The notes: generated from the sequence alone by a model not told the origin. A DNA stretch of 64,000 nucleotides from JANWHQ01 sp963775275 (GCA_963775275.1 CAVZII010000005.1:682001-746000); one strand, 5' to 3'. Shown: positions 36,955 to 46,657, counted from the first letter of the stretch. Program-made: numbers and translations.

Positions 36955-36992
36955 CGCAAAATCGGGTTCCACTCTTTTGCGGAACGCGCTGC
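36955..36992. repeat. short palindromic intergenic repeat, copy 2
   Basis: TCGCAAAATCGGGTTCCACT followed by CTTTTGCGGAACGCGCT, a near copy of the element at 9380-9413. It lies 9 bases before the citrate synthase stop codon and can form a GCAAAA/TTTTGC hairpin. Confidence 0.6.
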
Positions 36993-37000
36993 AGGCGCCT

Positions 37001-38092
37001 TCACGCCGCTTCGCGCGGGACCGGGCCGACGTAGCGGGACTTAGGCCGGATCAGGCGGCCGCTGATCACCTGCTCGCGGGCGTGGGCCATCCAGCCGGCC
37101 ATGCGCCCCATGGCGAAGACGCAGGTAAAGGCGTCGGCGGGGAAGCCCAGGGCTTCCAGCAGGACGGCGGTGTAGAACTCGACGTTGGTGTTCAGCGGCC
37201 GGTCGGGCTTGCGCCGCGCCAGGACCTGGAGCGCCGCCTGCTCCACGGCCTCCGCCAGGGCGAGCCGGCCCGGCAGCTCGCGCGAGGCCCTGGCCAAGCC
37301 CTGCACGGCGCCCTTCAGCGCGTCGGCGCGCGGGTCGCGCACGCGGTAGACGCCGTGGCCGAAGCCCATCAGCCGCTCGCCACGGTCGAGCGCGGCCTCG
37401 AGGCAGGGGGCGGCGCGCTCGGGCGCGCCGATCTGGTCCAGCATCTCGATCACCGGACCGGGCGCGCCGCCATGCAGCGGCCCCTTGAGCGCGGAGATCC
37501 CGGCCAGCGCCGCCGAGGTCAGCCCCGCGAGGGTCGAGGCGGTCACCCGCACGGCGAAGGTCGAGGCGTTCAGGCCGTGGTCGACGATGGTGACGAGGTA
37601 GGCGTCGAGCGCGCCGGCCTCGGCCGTCGACGGGTCCCGTCCCTTCAGCATGCGAAGCACGTCATCGGCGTGGCCGGCCGCCGGATCCGGCGCGACGGGG
37701 ACCAGCCCCTGGCGGACGCGCAGCACGGCGGGCGTGAACACGGCCGGCGCGGCGATCAGGCGCAGAGCCGTGGCGAGATCGTCGCCGTCGGGCAGGCGCG
37801 CGATCAGGGCCCTGACCGCGTCCACGGGCGGGCGGGCGGCGAGTCCGGCGAAATCGAGACCCGTCAGCCCTGCGAAGACCTCCACGCGGGCCTCGCCCAG
37901 CGCGCGGCGGAAGGCGCGCGGCGTGGGCAGGCCGTCGATCAGGCCGTCCAGCAGCAGCCGGGCGGCGTCCTCGAAGCGGACCTTTCCGGCGAGGTCGCCG
38001 AGCTCATGTCCGCGGATGATCAGCCGTCCGGCCTCGCCGTCCACATCCGAGAGCACGGTCTCGGCCGCCACCACGTCGCGCAATCCGTTCAT
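37001..38092 (-). CDS. citrate synthase/methylcitrate synthase family protein
   Basis: 363 aa. The family's catalytic segments are present: VDHGLNASTFAVRVTAS (first His), ALKGPLHGGAPG (second His), GFGHGVYRVRDPRAD and NTNVEFYTAVLLEALGFP. In the last one Glu stands where many citrate synthases have the catalytic Asp; I believe this is usual in this branch. The enzyme condenses oxaloacetate with acetyl-CoA or propionyl-CoA in the cytoplasm. It is shorter than the main TCA enzyme (about 430 aa), so it is probably a secondary paralogue. The ATG at 38092 is divergent from the DNA-binding paralogue. Confidence 0.85.
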   Translation of the reverse strand: MNGLRDVVAAETVLSDVDGEAGRLIIRGHELGDLAGKVRFEDAARLLLDGLIDGLPTPRAFRRALGEARVEVFAGLTGLDFAGLAARPPVDAVRALIARLPDGDDLATALRLIAAPAVFTPAVLRVRQGLVPVAPDPAAGHADDVLRMLKGRDPSTAEAGALDAYLVTIVDHGLNASTFAVRVTASTLAGLTSAALAGISALKGPLHGGAPGPVIEMLDQIGAPERAAPCLEAALDRGERLMGFGHGVYRVRDPRADALKGAVQGLARASRELPGRLALAEAVEQAALQVLARRKPDRPLNTNVEFYTAVLLEALGFPADAFTCVFAMGRMAGWMAHAREQVISGRLIRPKSRYVGPVPREAA

Positions 38093-38146
38093 TCCCAGCT
38101 CCGCTTTGACCGGGGCAGATGGAATCGGCTAGGTTCGACGTCAATC

Positions 38147-38163
38147 TTGATCAACTGGATCAA
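38147..38163. promoter_or_regulatory. perfect inverted repeat before the HTH-citrate synthase gene
   Basis: TTGATCAACTGGATCAA has perfect 6-base arms around a 5-base spacer. It ends 3 bases before the ATG at 38167 in the narrow divergent gap. It is a good candidate operator for the DNA-binding domain encoded by the next gene. Confidence 0.55.
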
Positions 38164-38166
38164 TAT

Positions 38167-39321
38167 ATGAGCGAGGCCTGGATCGACGGTGCCGCGGCGG
38201 CGGCGCGGCTGGGGATCAAGCCCCAGACCCTCTACGCCTATGTCAGCCGCGGCCGCATCGAGGCCCGTCCGGACCCTGACGATCCGAGGAAGAGCCTCTA
38301 CCGCGCCGACGACGTGACGCGGCTGCTCGACCGCAAGGCGCGCGGGCGAAAGCCGGCCGACGTGGCCCGCGAAGCCATCGCCTGGGGCGAGCCGGTGCTG
38401 GATTCCGCGATCACGGACGTCTCGGGCGGGCGGCTCTACTACCGCGGCGCGGACGCGGCGGTCCTGGCCGAGACGCAAAGCCTGGAGGAGATCGCGCTGA
38501 GGCTCTGGGGCTGCGACGACCCGGCGATCTTCGCGCGCGAGCCCAGGCCCAAGGTGCGCATGCGCGGCTCGGCCCAGGCCAAGGCGTTCGCGGCGATGGC
38601 GGCCCGGGCGGGGGCCGATCCGCCGGCGCTGGGACACGCGCCCGCCGCGCTCTGGCGCGAGGGGGCGAGCCTCACAGCCGACCTCGCCGGCGCGCTCGGC
38701 GACGGCGTCGAGAACGGGCCGCTGCACCTGATCCTGGCGCGGGCCTGGGGGATCGAGGACGGACGGGCGGACCTGATCCGCCGGGCCCTTGTGCTGATGG
38801 CCGACCACGAGCTGAACGCCTCGACCTTCGCCGCGCGGGTGGCGGCCTCCACCGGCGCCTCGCTCGCGGCCTCGGTGCTGGCGGGGCTTGCGGCGCTGTC
38901 GGGGCCCCGGCACGGCGGGGCGGGCGTCGCGGTCGCGGCGCTGATCGAGGAGGCCGGCCGCGCGGGACCCGCCACGGCGGTGAGGGCCTGGATCGCCCGC
39001 GGCGGCGGGCCGCCGGGGTTCGGCCACCGGGCCTACCCGGAAGGCGATCCCCGCGCCAAGGCGCTGATGGCCGCGTTCGAGCCGGCGCAGGATCTCATCG
39101 TGCTGAAGGCGGCGGTCGAAGAGCTGACCGGCCAGAAGGCCAACATCGACTTCGCCCTGGCGGCGCTGAGCCGCACGCTCGCGCTTCCCGCCGATGCGCC
39201 CTTCGCCCTGTTCGCGCTCGGCCGCTCGGTGGGCTGGATCGCCCACGCGCTGGAGCAGATCGAAAGCGGCGGCCTGATCCGCCCGCGGGCGCGCTACATC
39301 GGCCCGCGCCCCTCGGCCTGA
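38167..39321 (+). CDS. citrate synthase-like protein with N-terminal helix-turn-helix domain
   Basis: 384 aa from ATG 38167 (MSEAWIDG). Residues 1-55 form a MerR/excisionase-like winged helix (AAAARLGIKPQTLYAYVSRG, then DPRKSLYRADDVTRLL). The rest is a citrate synthase fold with ADHELNASTFAARVAAS, SGPRHGGAG, GFGHRAYPEGDPRAK and NIDFALAAL, so both His and the catalytic Asp appear to be kept. It may bind DNA in response to acyl-CoA or citrate, or be an enzyme that also regulates. An ATG at 38119 would add 16 residues but would place the palindrome inside the coding region. Divergent from the other citrate synthase paralogue. Confidence 0.82.
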   Translation: MSEAWIDGAAAAARLGIKPQTLYAYVSRGRIEARPDPDDPRKSLYRADDVTRLLDRKARGRKPADVAREAIAWGEPVLDSAITDVSGGRLYYRGADAAVLAETQSLEEIALRLWGCDDPAIFAREPRPKVRMRGSAQAKAFAAMAARAGADPPALGHAPAALWREGASLTADLAGALGDGVENGPLHLILARAWGIEDGRADLIRRALVLMADHELNASTFAARVAASTGASLAASVLAGLAALSGPRHGGAGVAVAALIEEAGRAGPATAVRAWIARGGGPPGFGHRAYPEGDPRAKALMAAFEPAQDLIVLKAAVEELTGQKANIDFALAALSRTLALPADAPFALFALGRSVGWIAHALEQIESGGLIRPRARYIGPRPSA

Positions 39322-39340
39322 ACGCCCCCCAGACCAGGCT

Positions 39341-42300
39341 CTAAGCCGTCTCGGCCTCGCCCTCGACCGAGAGCGGATGGTCCAGCCGGCCGATCATCTC
39401 CTTGGGGCAGACCTGCCAGAACCTGGAGCGCACCACGTCCCAGTCGCGCAGCACGTCGGCGGCGAAGCGCGAGGCGGTCTCGGCGGCGTGCTCGGCGACA
39501 AGCGCCCGCAGCGCGCCCTCCCAGTGGGGCGAGGCCAGCCGCTGGTAGACCACGCCGTCCGGATTGACCGCGGCCTCGAACCGGTCGTCCAGGTCGAGCA
39601 CGAAGGCCATGCCGCCGGTCATGCCCGCGGCGAAGTTGTCGCCCACGGAGCCGAGGATCACGGCCGTCCCGCCGGTCATGTACTCGCAGCCGTTGGCGCC
39701 GCAGCCCTCGACCACCGTGACCGCGCCGGAGTTGCGCACGGCGAAGCGCTCGCCCGCCCGGCCGGCCGCGAACAGCCGCCCGGCGGTGGCGCCATAGAGG
39801 ATGGTGTTGCCGATGATGGCGTTGGTGTGCGGCGATTCCAGATGCGGCGAGGGCCGGATCACCAGGGTCGCGCCCGACAGTCCCTTGCCGACGTAGTCGT
39901 TGGCCTCGCCGGTGAGCTCGATCCTGAGGCCCTGGACGGCGAAGGCGCCGAGGCTCTGGCCGGCCGAGCCCTTCAGCTGCACCGTCAGGTGGCCCGGCGG
40001 CAGGCCGTTCATGCCGTACTTGCGCACGATGTGGCTGGACACGCGCGAGCCGATGGCGCGGGCGGTGTTGGCCACGGTGTAGGTGAGCTGCATCTTCTCG
40101 CCGCGGGCCAGGAAGGCGGCCGCGTCGCGGATGATCTGCTCGTCCAGCGCCTCGCCGAGCGGCTCGTTGCGTCCCTGGATGGTGCAGTAGGGCTTGTTCG
40201 GGCCCGGGTCCGCCCGGACCAGCAGCGGGTTCAGGTCGAGGTCGTCCAGGAACTCGCTTCCCCGCGAGACCTGGGCGAGCAGGTCGGTGCGGCCGATCAC
40301 CTCGTTCAGTGAGCGCATGCCGAGCTGGGCCAGGGTCTCGCGCACCTCTTCGGCGATGAAGCTGAAGAGGTTGATCACCTTCTCGGGCGTGCCGGTGAAG
40401 CGCGCGCGCAGGGCCTCGTCCTGGGTGCAGACCCCCACCGGGCAGGTGTTGGAATGGCACTGGCGCACCATGATGCAGCCCATGGCGACGAGGCTGGCGG
40501 TGCCGATGCCGTACTCCTCCGCGCCCAGCATGGCGGCGATCACCACGTCGCGGCCGGTGCGGATGCCGCCGTCCGTCCGCAATCGGACGAAATGACGGAG
40601 CCCGTTCAGGGTCAGCACCTGATGCGCCTCGGAAAGCCCCATCTCCCAGGGCGCGCCCGCGTACTTGATCGACGTCTGGGGCGAGGCGCCGGTGCCGCCC
40701 ACGTGGCCGGAGATCAGGATCACGTCGGCCTTGGCCTTGGCCACGCCCGCGGCGATGGCGCCGATCCCGGTCATGGACACCAGCTTCACGCAGACCCGGG
40801 CCTCGGGATTGATCTGCTTCAGGTCGTAGATGAGCTGGGCGAGGTCCTCGATCGAATAGATGTCGTGGTGCGGCGGCGGCGAGATCAGCATCACGCCGGG
40901 CGTGGCGTGACGCAGCCGCGCGATCATCTCGGTGACCTTGAAGCCGGGCAACTGGCCGCCCTCGCCGGGCTTGGCGCCCTGGGCGATCTTGATCTCGATC
41001 TCGCGGCACTGGTTCAGGTACTCGGCCGTGACGCCGAAACGCCCCGAGGCGACCTGCTTGACCGCCGAGTTGGGGTTGTCGCCGTTGGGCAGCGGGCGGT
41101 AGCGCGCGGAGTCCTCGCCGCCCTCGCCCGAGACCGAGCGGGCCCCGATGCGGTTCATGGCGATGTTCAGCGCGCCGTGGGCCTCCGGCGACAGCGCGCC
41201 CAGCGACATGCCGGGCGTGACGAAGCGCTTCCTGATCTCGTTGACGCTCTCGACCTCCTCTATGGGGGCGGGACGCAGGTCCTCGCGCCAGGCCAAAAGG
41301 TCGCGCAGCTGGATGTTCGGATGCGCCCGCAGCGCCTCGGAGTAGCGCTTGTAGGCGTCGTAGGAGCCGGTGTCGCAGGCCTGCTGCAGCTGGTGGATCA
41401 GCCGCGCCTCGAAGGCGTGGGTCTCGCCCGAGCGGCGAGCCTTGTAGAAGCCGCCGACCGGCAGCATGACCGCCGCCTCGCCCCAGGCCTTGCGGTGGAC
41501 CTGGACGATCTTGCGCTCCAGGCCCGCCAGACCGATGCCCGAGATGCGCGACGGCATGCCCGGGAAGTACTCGGCGGTCAGGGCGCGCGAGAGGCCCAGC
41601 GCCTCGAAGTTGTAGCCGCCGCGGTAGGAGGAGATCACCGAGATCCCCATCTTGGAGAGGATCTTCAGGAGCCCCGCCTCCACGGCGCGCTTGTAGTTCA
41701 GGCACACCTCGCGAAGGGTCAGCTCGCCGATGAGGCCCCGCTCGAGCCGGTCCTGGACGATCTCCTGGGCGAGGTAGGCGTTCACCGCCGTGGCGCCGAC
41801 GCCGACCAGCACCGCGAAGTAGTGCGTGTCCAGGCACTCGGCCGAGCGGACGACGATCGAGACGTAGGACCTGAGGCCATTGGCGACGAGGTGGCTGTGC
41901 ACCCCGCCGGTGGCCAGGATCATCGGCAGGGCGACCCGGTCGGGCCCCGAAGCCTCGTCGGTGAGCACGATCTGGCCGCAGCCGCGCAGAGCCGCATCCT
42001 CGGCCTCGGCGCGGATGCGGTCCAGGTTCGCCCGCAAGGCGTCGCCGTGCCGCGCCTCGGCGACCGGAATCGGCATGGTGCAGTCGATCACCGCGATCGA
42101 CTTGGGCCCGATGAACTCGACGATGCGCTCGTACATGCCGGTGGTGAGCACGGGGCTCTCCAGCACATAGACATCGGTCTGGGCCTCATCCTGGGCCAGG
42201 ATGTTGCCGAGGTTCTTGAACCTCGTCTTCAGCGACATCACCCGGGTTTCGCGCAGGGAGTCGATCGGCGGATTGGTCACCTGGCTGAAGTTCTGGCGGA

Positions 42301-43909
42301 AGAAGTGCGACATCGGCCGGTAGCGCTCGGAGAGCACCGCCAGCGGCGCGTCGTCGCCCATGGAGCCGGTGGCTTCCTTGGCGTCCTCGGCCATGGGAGC
42401 GAGGATCAGCTCCACGTCCTCCAGGCTCAGGCCCGCGGCGACCTGGCGGCGCGTCAGCTCCTCCTTGCCGTAGCGGCGCGGCTCGGGCCCGGGGCCGATC
42501 CTGTCCTCCAGGTTGACCATGTTGCCGAGCCACTTGGTGTAGGGGTGGCGCTCGGACAGGTGGTCGATGATCTGGTCCTCGTCGTAGAGCCGCCCCTCCA
42601 TCAGGTCGACGGCCACCATGCGGCCCGGACCTATGTGGTCCTTCCTGACGATGCGCCGCTCGGGCACGCCGCACATGCCGGCCTCCGAGCCCAGGATCAG
42701 CAGCCCGTCGTCGGTGTAGGCCGCCCGCATCGGACGAAGGCCGTTGCGGTCCTTGCCGGCGATCACCCAGCGCCCGTCGGTGGCGCAGATGGCGGCCGGA
42801 CCGTCCCACGGCTCCATCACCGCGTTGCAGTAGGCGTAGAGCGCCTGATGTCCCGGACGGGTCTCCTCCTCCAGGTGCGACCAGGCCTCCGGGATCAGGA
42901 GGCACTTGGCCATGGGCGCGTCGCGGTTGGCGCGCACCAGCACCTCGAAGGTGTTGTCCAGCGCCGAGGAGTCCGAGCACCCCGGCTGGATCACCGGCTT
43001 GATGTCCTCGCCGAAGTCGCCGAACGCCTGGGCGGCCATGCGGATCTCATGGCTCTTCATCCAGTTGGTGTTGCCCTTCAGCGTGTTGATCTCGCCGTTG
43101 TGGGCGAGCATGCGGAAGGGCTGGGCCAGGCGCCACTCGGGGAAGGTGTTGGTGGAATAGCGCTGGTGGAAGATCGCCACCGCCGCCACGAACCGCTCGT
43201 CCGTCAGGTCGGGATAGAACTCGTCGATGTGTTCGGCGAGGAACATCCCCTTGTAGATCAGGGACTTGGCCGAAAAGGAGCAGATGTAGAAGTCGCCGAC
43301 GCCGGCCTGGGCCAGGCGCTTCTCGATCCGCTTGCGGCACAGGAACAGGAGGCGCTCCAGCGCCTCGCCGTCCATGCCCGCCGGACAGGCCAGCATGATC
43401 TGCTCGATCTCGGGCCGGTTGGCGTTGGCCTTCTCGCCGATGACCGAGGTGTCCACCGGCACCTGGCGCCAGCCGTAGATGTAGAAACCGAAGCGCAGGA
43501 CCTCGGACTCCACGATGGTGCGGCAAGTCTCCTGGGCGGCGAGGTCCGTCCGTGGAAGGAAGATCTGCCCCACGGCGATCGGCCCGGGCCTGAGCTTGTG
43601 GCCGGCGCGCTGGACCTGGTCGGCGAAGAAGTCCTGCGGCACCGAGACGAGCACGCCCGCCCCGTCGCCGGTCTTGCCGTCGGCGTCGACGGCGCCGCGA
43701 TGCCAGACGGCCTTGAGCGCGCGGATGGCGAGCTCGACCACCTCGCGGCGGGGCTTGCCGTCGACGGCGCAGACCAGGCCGACGCCGCAGGAATCGCGCT
43801 CGGACTGCGGCTCGTAGGCGTGGGCGTCGATCAGGCGCTGGCGTTCGGCCCGGTAGCGTTCGATGTCGGCCGCGCCGGCCGAGGGCGACTCGAGACGGAT
43901 GTCCTTCAT
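39341..43909 (-). CDS. gltB: glutamate synthase (NADPH), large subunit
   Basis: 1522 aa. The class II glutaminase domain starts at ERDSCGVGLVCAVDGKP, whose Cys becomes the N-terminal nucleophile after propeptide removal. The FMN/TIM-barrel domain (SPEAHGALNIAMNRIGARS, VSGEGGEDSARY, ISGHVGGTGASP) includes the Cys cluster CHSNTCPVGVCTQ for the [3Fe-4S] centre. The C-terminal GXGXG beta-helix domain (GALNDYVGKGLSG-like, MTGGTAVILG) follows. It converts glutamine and 2-oxoglutarate to two glutamates. It starts 5 bp after the gltD stop and its ribosome site (GGAGTGA) overlaps that stop, so the order is gltD-gltB. Length is normal. Confidence 0.95.
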   Translation of the reverse strand: MKDIRLESPSAGAADIERYRAERQRLIDAHAYEPQSERDSCGVGLVCAVDGKPRREVVELAIRALKAVWHRGAVDADGKTGDGAGVLVSVPQDFFADQVQRAGHKLRPGPIAVGQIFLPRTDLAAQETCRTIVESEVLRFGFYIYGWRQVPVDTSVIGEKANANRPEIEQIMLACPAGMDGEALERLLFLCRKRIEKRLAQAGVGDFYICSFSAKSLIYKGMFLAEHIDEFYPDLTDERFVAAVAIFHQRYSTNTFPEWRLAQPFRMLAHNGEINTLKGNTNWMKSHEIRMAAQAFGDFGEDIKPVIQPGCSDSSALDNTFEVLVRANRDAPMAKCLLIPEAWSHLEEETRPGHQALYAYCNAVMEPWDGPAAICATDGRWVIAGKDRNGLRPMRAAYTDDGLLILGSEAGMCGVPERRIVRKDHIGPGRMVAVDLMEGRLYDEDQIIDHLSERHPYTKWLGNMVNLEDRIGPGPEPRRYGKEELTRRQVAAGLSLEDVELILAPMAEDAKEATGSMGDDAPLAVLSERYRPMSHFFRQNFSQVTNPPIDSLRETRVMSLKTRFKNLGNILAQDEAQTDVYVLESPVLTTGMYERIVEFIGPKSIAVIDCTMPIPVAEARHGDALRANLDRIRAEAEDAALRGCGQIVLTDEASGPDRVALPMILATGGVHSHLVANGLRSYVSIVVRSAECLDTHYFAVLVGVGATAVNAYLAQEIVQDRLERGLIGELTLREVCLNYKRAVEAGLLKILSKMGISVISSYRGGYNFEALGLSRALTAEYFPGMPSRISGIGLAGLERKIVQVHRKAWGEAAVMLPVGGFYKARRSGETHAFEARLIHQLQQACDTGSYDAYKRYSEALRAHPNIQLRDLLAWREDLRPAPIEEVESVNEIRKRFVTPGMSLGALSPEAHGALNIAMNRIGARSVSGEGGEDSARYRPLPNGDNPNSAVKQVASGRFGVTAEYLNQCREIEIKIAQGAKPGEGGQLPGFKVTEMIARLRHATPGVMLISPPPHHDIYSIEDLAQLIYDLKQINPEARVCVKLVSMTGIGAIAAGVAKAKADVILISGHVGGTGASPQTSIKYAGAPWEMGLSEAHQVLTLNGLRHFVRLRTDGGIRTGRDVVIAAMLGAEEYGIGTASLVAMGCIMVRQCHSNTCPVGVCTQDEALRARFTGTPEKVINLFSFIAEEVRETLAQLGMRSLNEVIGRTDLLAQVSRGSEFLDDLDLNPLLVRADPGPNKPYCTIQGRNEPLGEALDEQIIRDAAAFLARGEKMQLTYTVANTARAIGSRVSSHIVRKYGMNGLPPGHLTVQLKGSAGQSLGAFAVQGLRIELTGEANDYVGKGLSGATLVIRPSPHLESPHTNAIIGNTILYGATAGRLFAAGRAGERFAVRNSGAVTVVEGCGANGCEYMTGGTAVILGSVGDNFAAGMTGGMAFVLDLDDRFEAAVNPDGVVYQRLASPHWEGALRALVAEHAAETASRFAADVLRDWDVVRSRFWQVCPKEMIGRLDHPLSVEGEAETA

Positions 43910-43914
43910 GGCGC

Positions 43915-45372
43915 TCACTCCGCCGCGACCAGCTCGCCGACGCGCGCGCGGCTGGCCTTGCCCCGGATGTAGGCGTCGATGGCGTCCGCCGCGTCGCGCC
44001 CGTCCCTCAGCGCCCAGACCACCAGCGACGCGCCGCGGACGATGTCGCCGGCGGCGAAGACGCCGTCCATGCTGGTCATCAGGGTGCGGAAGTCCGTCCG
44101 CACCGTGCCCCAGCGCGACACCTTCAGCTGGAGGGCGCCGAAAAGGCCCGGCAGATCTTCCGGATCGAAGCCGAGAGCCTTGATCACGAGCTGGGCGGGC
44201 CGCTCGAAGTCGGCGTCGGGGATCTCCTCCGGCGCCTGACGGCCCGAGGCGTCGGGCGCGCCGAGCCGCATGCGCGCGGCCTTGACGCCGGTCACGCCGG
44301 AAGCCTCGCCCATGACCGCCCGGGGCGCGGCGAGCCACTCGAAGACCACGCCCTCCTCCTCCGCATGGGCGACCTCGCGCATCGAGCCGGGCATGTTGGC
44401 CCGGTCGCGGCGATAGAGGCAGGTGACGGACCTGGCGTCCTGGCGCACGGCCGTGCGCACGCAGTCCATGGCCGTGTCGCCGCCGCCGACCACGACTACG
44501 TCCTTGCCGGCCGCGTTCAGCAGGCCCTTCTCGAAGGCCTCGACCTCGTCGCCCAGGCCCTTGCGGTTGGAGGCGACCAGGTAGTCGAGGGCGGGGACCA
44601 CGCCTTCGGACCCCACGCCGGGAGCGGAAAGCTCGCGCGCCTTGTAGACGCCGGTGGCGATCAGGATGGCGTCGTGGCGCGCGCGCAGCTCGGCGAGCGA
44701 GGCGTCGCGGCCGACCTCGAAGCCGAGCTCGAAGCGGACGCCGCCGTCGGCCAGCCGGCGCGTGCGGCGCTCGACCACCTCCTTCTCGAGCTTGAAGTTG
44801 GGGATGCCATAGATGAGCAGGCCGCCGGGCCGATCGTGCCGGTCGTAGACCGTCACCTGGAAGCCGCGCCCGCGCAGCACGTCGGCGGCGGCCAGTCCGG
44901 CGGGCCCGGCCCCGATGATCCCGACCGAGGCCTCGAGCTCCTGCGTCGGGACGAGCGGCGCCACCCATCCTTCGTCCCAGGCCCGGTCGGTGAGGTAGCG
45001 TTCGACCGCCCCGATGGTGACCGTGCCGTGGCCGGACTGCTCGATGACGCAGTTGCCCTCGCACAGCCGGTCCTGCGGGCAGATGCGGCCGCAGACCTCG
45101 GGCATGGCGCTGGTGGCCTGGGAAAGCTCATAGGCCTCGCGCACCCGGCCCTCGGCGGTCATCCTCAGCCAGTCGGGGATGTTGTTGTGCAGCGGGCAAT
45201 GCGTCTGACAGAAGGGCACGCCGCATTGCGAGCACCGCGAGGCCTGCTGGGCGGCCTTGGCGTCGATGAAGTCGGCGTAGATCTCGTGGAAATCGCCCGC
45301 GCGCGCGGAAGCGTCACGCTTGTGCGGCATGTCGCGTTCGACGCTCACGAATTTCAGCATGCGCTCGGCCAT
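43915..45372 (-). CDS. gltD: glutamate synthase (NADPH), small subunit
   Basis: 485 aa flavoprotein that feeds electrons from NADPH to GltB. The N-terminal Fe-S region has SRCSQCGVPFCQTHCPLHNN and MPEVCGRICPQDRLCEGNC. The FAD motif is SVGIIGAGPAGLAAADVL, the NADPH motif is DVVVVGGGDTAMDCVRTA, and the closing motif is GVFAAGDIVRGASLVVWA. ATG 45372 (MAERMLKF) is preferred over the longer upstream start. It is the first gene of a two-gene operon and is divergent from uppP across 223 bp. Confidence 0.95.
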   Translation of the reverse strand: MAERMLKFVSVERDMPHKRDASARAGDFHEIYADFIDAKAAQQASRCSQCGVPFCQTHCPLHNNIPDWLRMTAEGRVREAYELSQATSAMPEVCGRICPQDRLCEGNCVIEQSGHGTVTIGAVERYLTDRAWDEGWVAPLVPTQELEASVGIIGAGPAGLAAADVLRGRGFQVTVYDRHDRPGGLLIYGIPNFKLEKEVVERRTRRLADGGVRFELGFEVGRDASLAELRARHDAILIATGVYKARELSAPGVGSEGVVPALDYLVASNRKGLGDEVEAFEKGLLNAAGKDVVVVGGGDTAMDCVRTAVRQDARSVTCLYRRDRANMPGSMREVAHAEEEGVVFEWLAAPRAVMGEASGVTGVKAARMRLGAPDASGRQAPEEIPDADFERPAQLVIKALGFDPEDLPGLFGALQLKVSRWGTVRTDFRTLMTSMDGVFAAGDIVRGASLVVWALRDGRDAADAIDAYIRGKASRARVGELVAAE

Positions 45373-45595
45373 CGGCCCGCCGCCCTTTCGCAGAACCAAT
45401 GGGGGGAACTGCGACCTTCATACCCCGTCCAGGCGAGTCCCCAAAGATGATAGTCCACATCATAGACGATAAAATCGTTCCACGCCCGGAAGCGTTAACT
45501 CCGCGGCAGGAGCTGCCGCAAAATTAGTCCACTTCCGGGATGAACGGCCCATTTACCATGGCGAGCCCAATCCGGCGCCCGGACAGGAGCCTTCC
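45373..45595. other. divergent promoter region between gltD and uppP
   Basis: Holds AT-rich words (GATGATAGTCCACATCATAG at about 45446-45465, an imperfect inverted repeat ATGAT...ATCAT) and no gene. Both promoters must be here, but I cannot assign sigma-factor boxes with confidence. Confidence 0.4.
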
Positions 45596-46426
45596 ATGCA
45601 CGACGCCCTGATGGCCGTGATCCTCGGCGTGATCGAGGGTCTGACCGAGTTCATCCCGGTCTCGTCCACGGGGCATCTGATCCTGGCCGCCGACGCCCTG
45701 GGCCTGACCCAGCCGTTCTGGGGCACCTTCAACGTGCTGATCCAGCTGGGCGCCATCCTGGCCGTGGTGGTCCTCTACTTCGCGCGCCTCTGGAAGGTGC
45801 TGGTCACCCTGCCCTCCGACCCCCAGTCGCGCCGGTTCGCCCTGTCGGTGCTGATCGCCTTCCTGCCCGCGGCCGTGTTCGGGCTGATGCTGCACCACTT
45901 CATCAAGACGGTGCTGTTCGAGAGCCCGCAGCTGATCTGCTGGTCGCTGATCCTGGGCGGCGTCGTGCTATGGGCGCTCGACCGGTTCGAGCCCAAGCCG
46001 CGCCACACCGACGCCATGCGCTATCCCCTGTGGACCTCGCTTGGCATCGGCCTGTTCCAGTGCCTGGCGATGGTTCCCGGCGTGTCGCGCTCGGGGGCCA
46101 GCATCGCCGGCGGCCTGCTGATGGGCGGCGACAAGCGCTCGGCGGCGGAATTCTCCTTCTTCCTGGCCATACCGACCATGCTCGGCGCCTTCGCGGTCGA
46201 TTTCTGGGAGAACCGCAAGACGCTGGACGCGGGACGCCTGGACATCATCGCCATCGGCTTCGTGGTGTCCTTCGTCGTGGGCCTGGTGGTGGTGCGCGGC
46301 CTGCTCGGCTTCGTGCAGAAGCGCGGCTTCTGGCCCTTCGCGCTCTGGCGGATCGTGATCGGCGCGGCCGGCCTCTTCCTGCTGGCCCGTGGCGGGGTCT
46401 CGACGGCGAACCCTTTCCTGCACTGA
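45596..46426 (+). CDS. uppP: undecaprenyl-diphosphatase
   Basis: 276 aa integral membrane protein (BacA family). GVIEGLTEFIPVSSTGHLIL holds the Glu-rich motif with catalytic Glu residues, and VPGVSRSGASIAGGLLMG is the conserved PGxSRSG motif. It dephosphorylates undecaprenyl diphosphate so that the lipid carrier can be reused for peptidoglycan and other envelope polymers. The family confers bacitracin resistance when overproduced. ATG 45596 is preceded by ACAGGAGCC. Length and about eight helices are normal. Confidence 0.94.
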   Translation: MHDALMAVILGVIEGLTEFIPVSSTGHLILAADALGLTQPFWGTFNVLIQLGAILAVVVLYFARLWKVLVTLPSDPQSRRFALSVLIAFLPAAVFGLMLHHFIKTVLFESPQLICWSLILGGVVLWALDRFEPKPRHTDAMRYPLWTSLGIGLFQCLAMVPGVSRSGASIAGGLLMGGDKRSAAEFSFFLAIPTMLGAFAVDFWENRKTLDAGRLDIIAIGFVVSFVVGLVVVRGLLGFVQKRGFWPFALWRIVIGAAGLFLLARGGVSTANPFLH

Positions 46427-46657
46427 GGCGGGCCGCAGCTGCGGCCACGAGTTCGCCGACGACTTCGGGATGGACAGGGGCCTTCCAGCTCTCGTCCAGA
46501 AGCGCGGCTGTAGTCCGTCAGGGATCTGGCGGATCGCGGTAGAGTCGTCGGGCTGGCCGCGTTGGCGGCCCGTTGTTTCATCCGACACATTTGTATATAC
46601 ATCGACGCGTCCGAGGGGGCGGCACGTGAGCCAATCGCGTGGAGGGGTCCATGACCC
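46427..46657. other. gap between uppP and brnT
   Basis: No gene recognised. The first half may contain a decayed coding remnant, but no family is evident. The second half contains the palindrome TGTATATACA at 46592-46601. Confidence 0.4.
46592..46601. promoter_or_regulatory. candidate BrnA operator and promoter
   Basis: TGTATATACA is a perfect 10-bp palindrome in an AT-rich island 57 bp before brnT. BrnA-type antitoxins repress their own operon by binding inverted repeats that overlap the promoter, so this is the best candidate site. It also resembles a -10 box. Confidence 0.5.

Noticed and set aside
40454..43972. Plus-strand open frame of over 1100 codons opposite gltB
   Set aside because: Long antisense frames are expected in GC-rich genes; the product has a His/Arg/Asp-rich composition without domains, while the minus strand is a complete GltB.
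46427..46591. Possible coding remnant after uppP
   Set aside because: Several short frames exist, but none shows a recognisable family, ribosome site or start in a sensible place.
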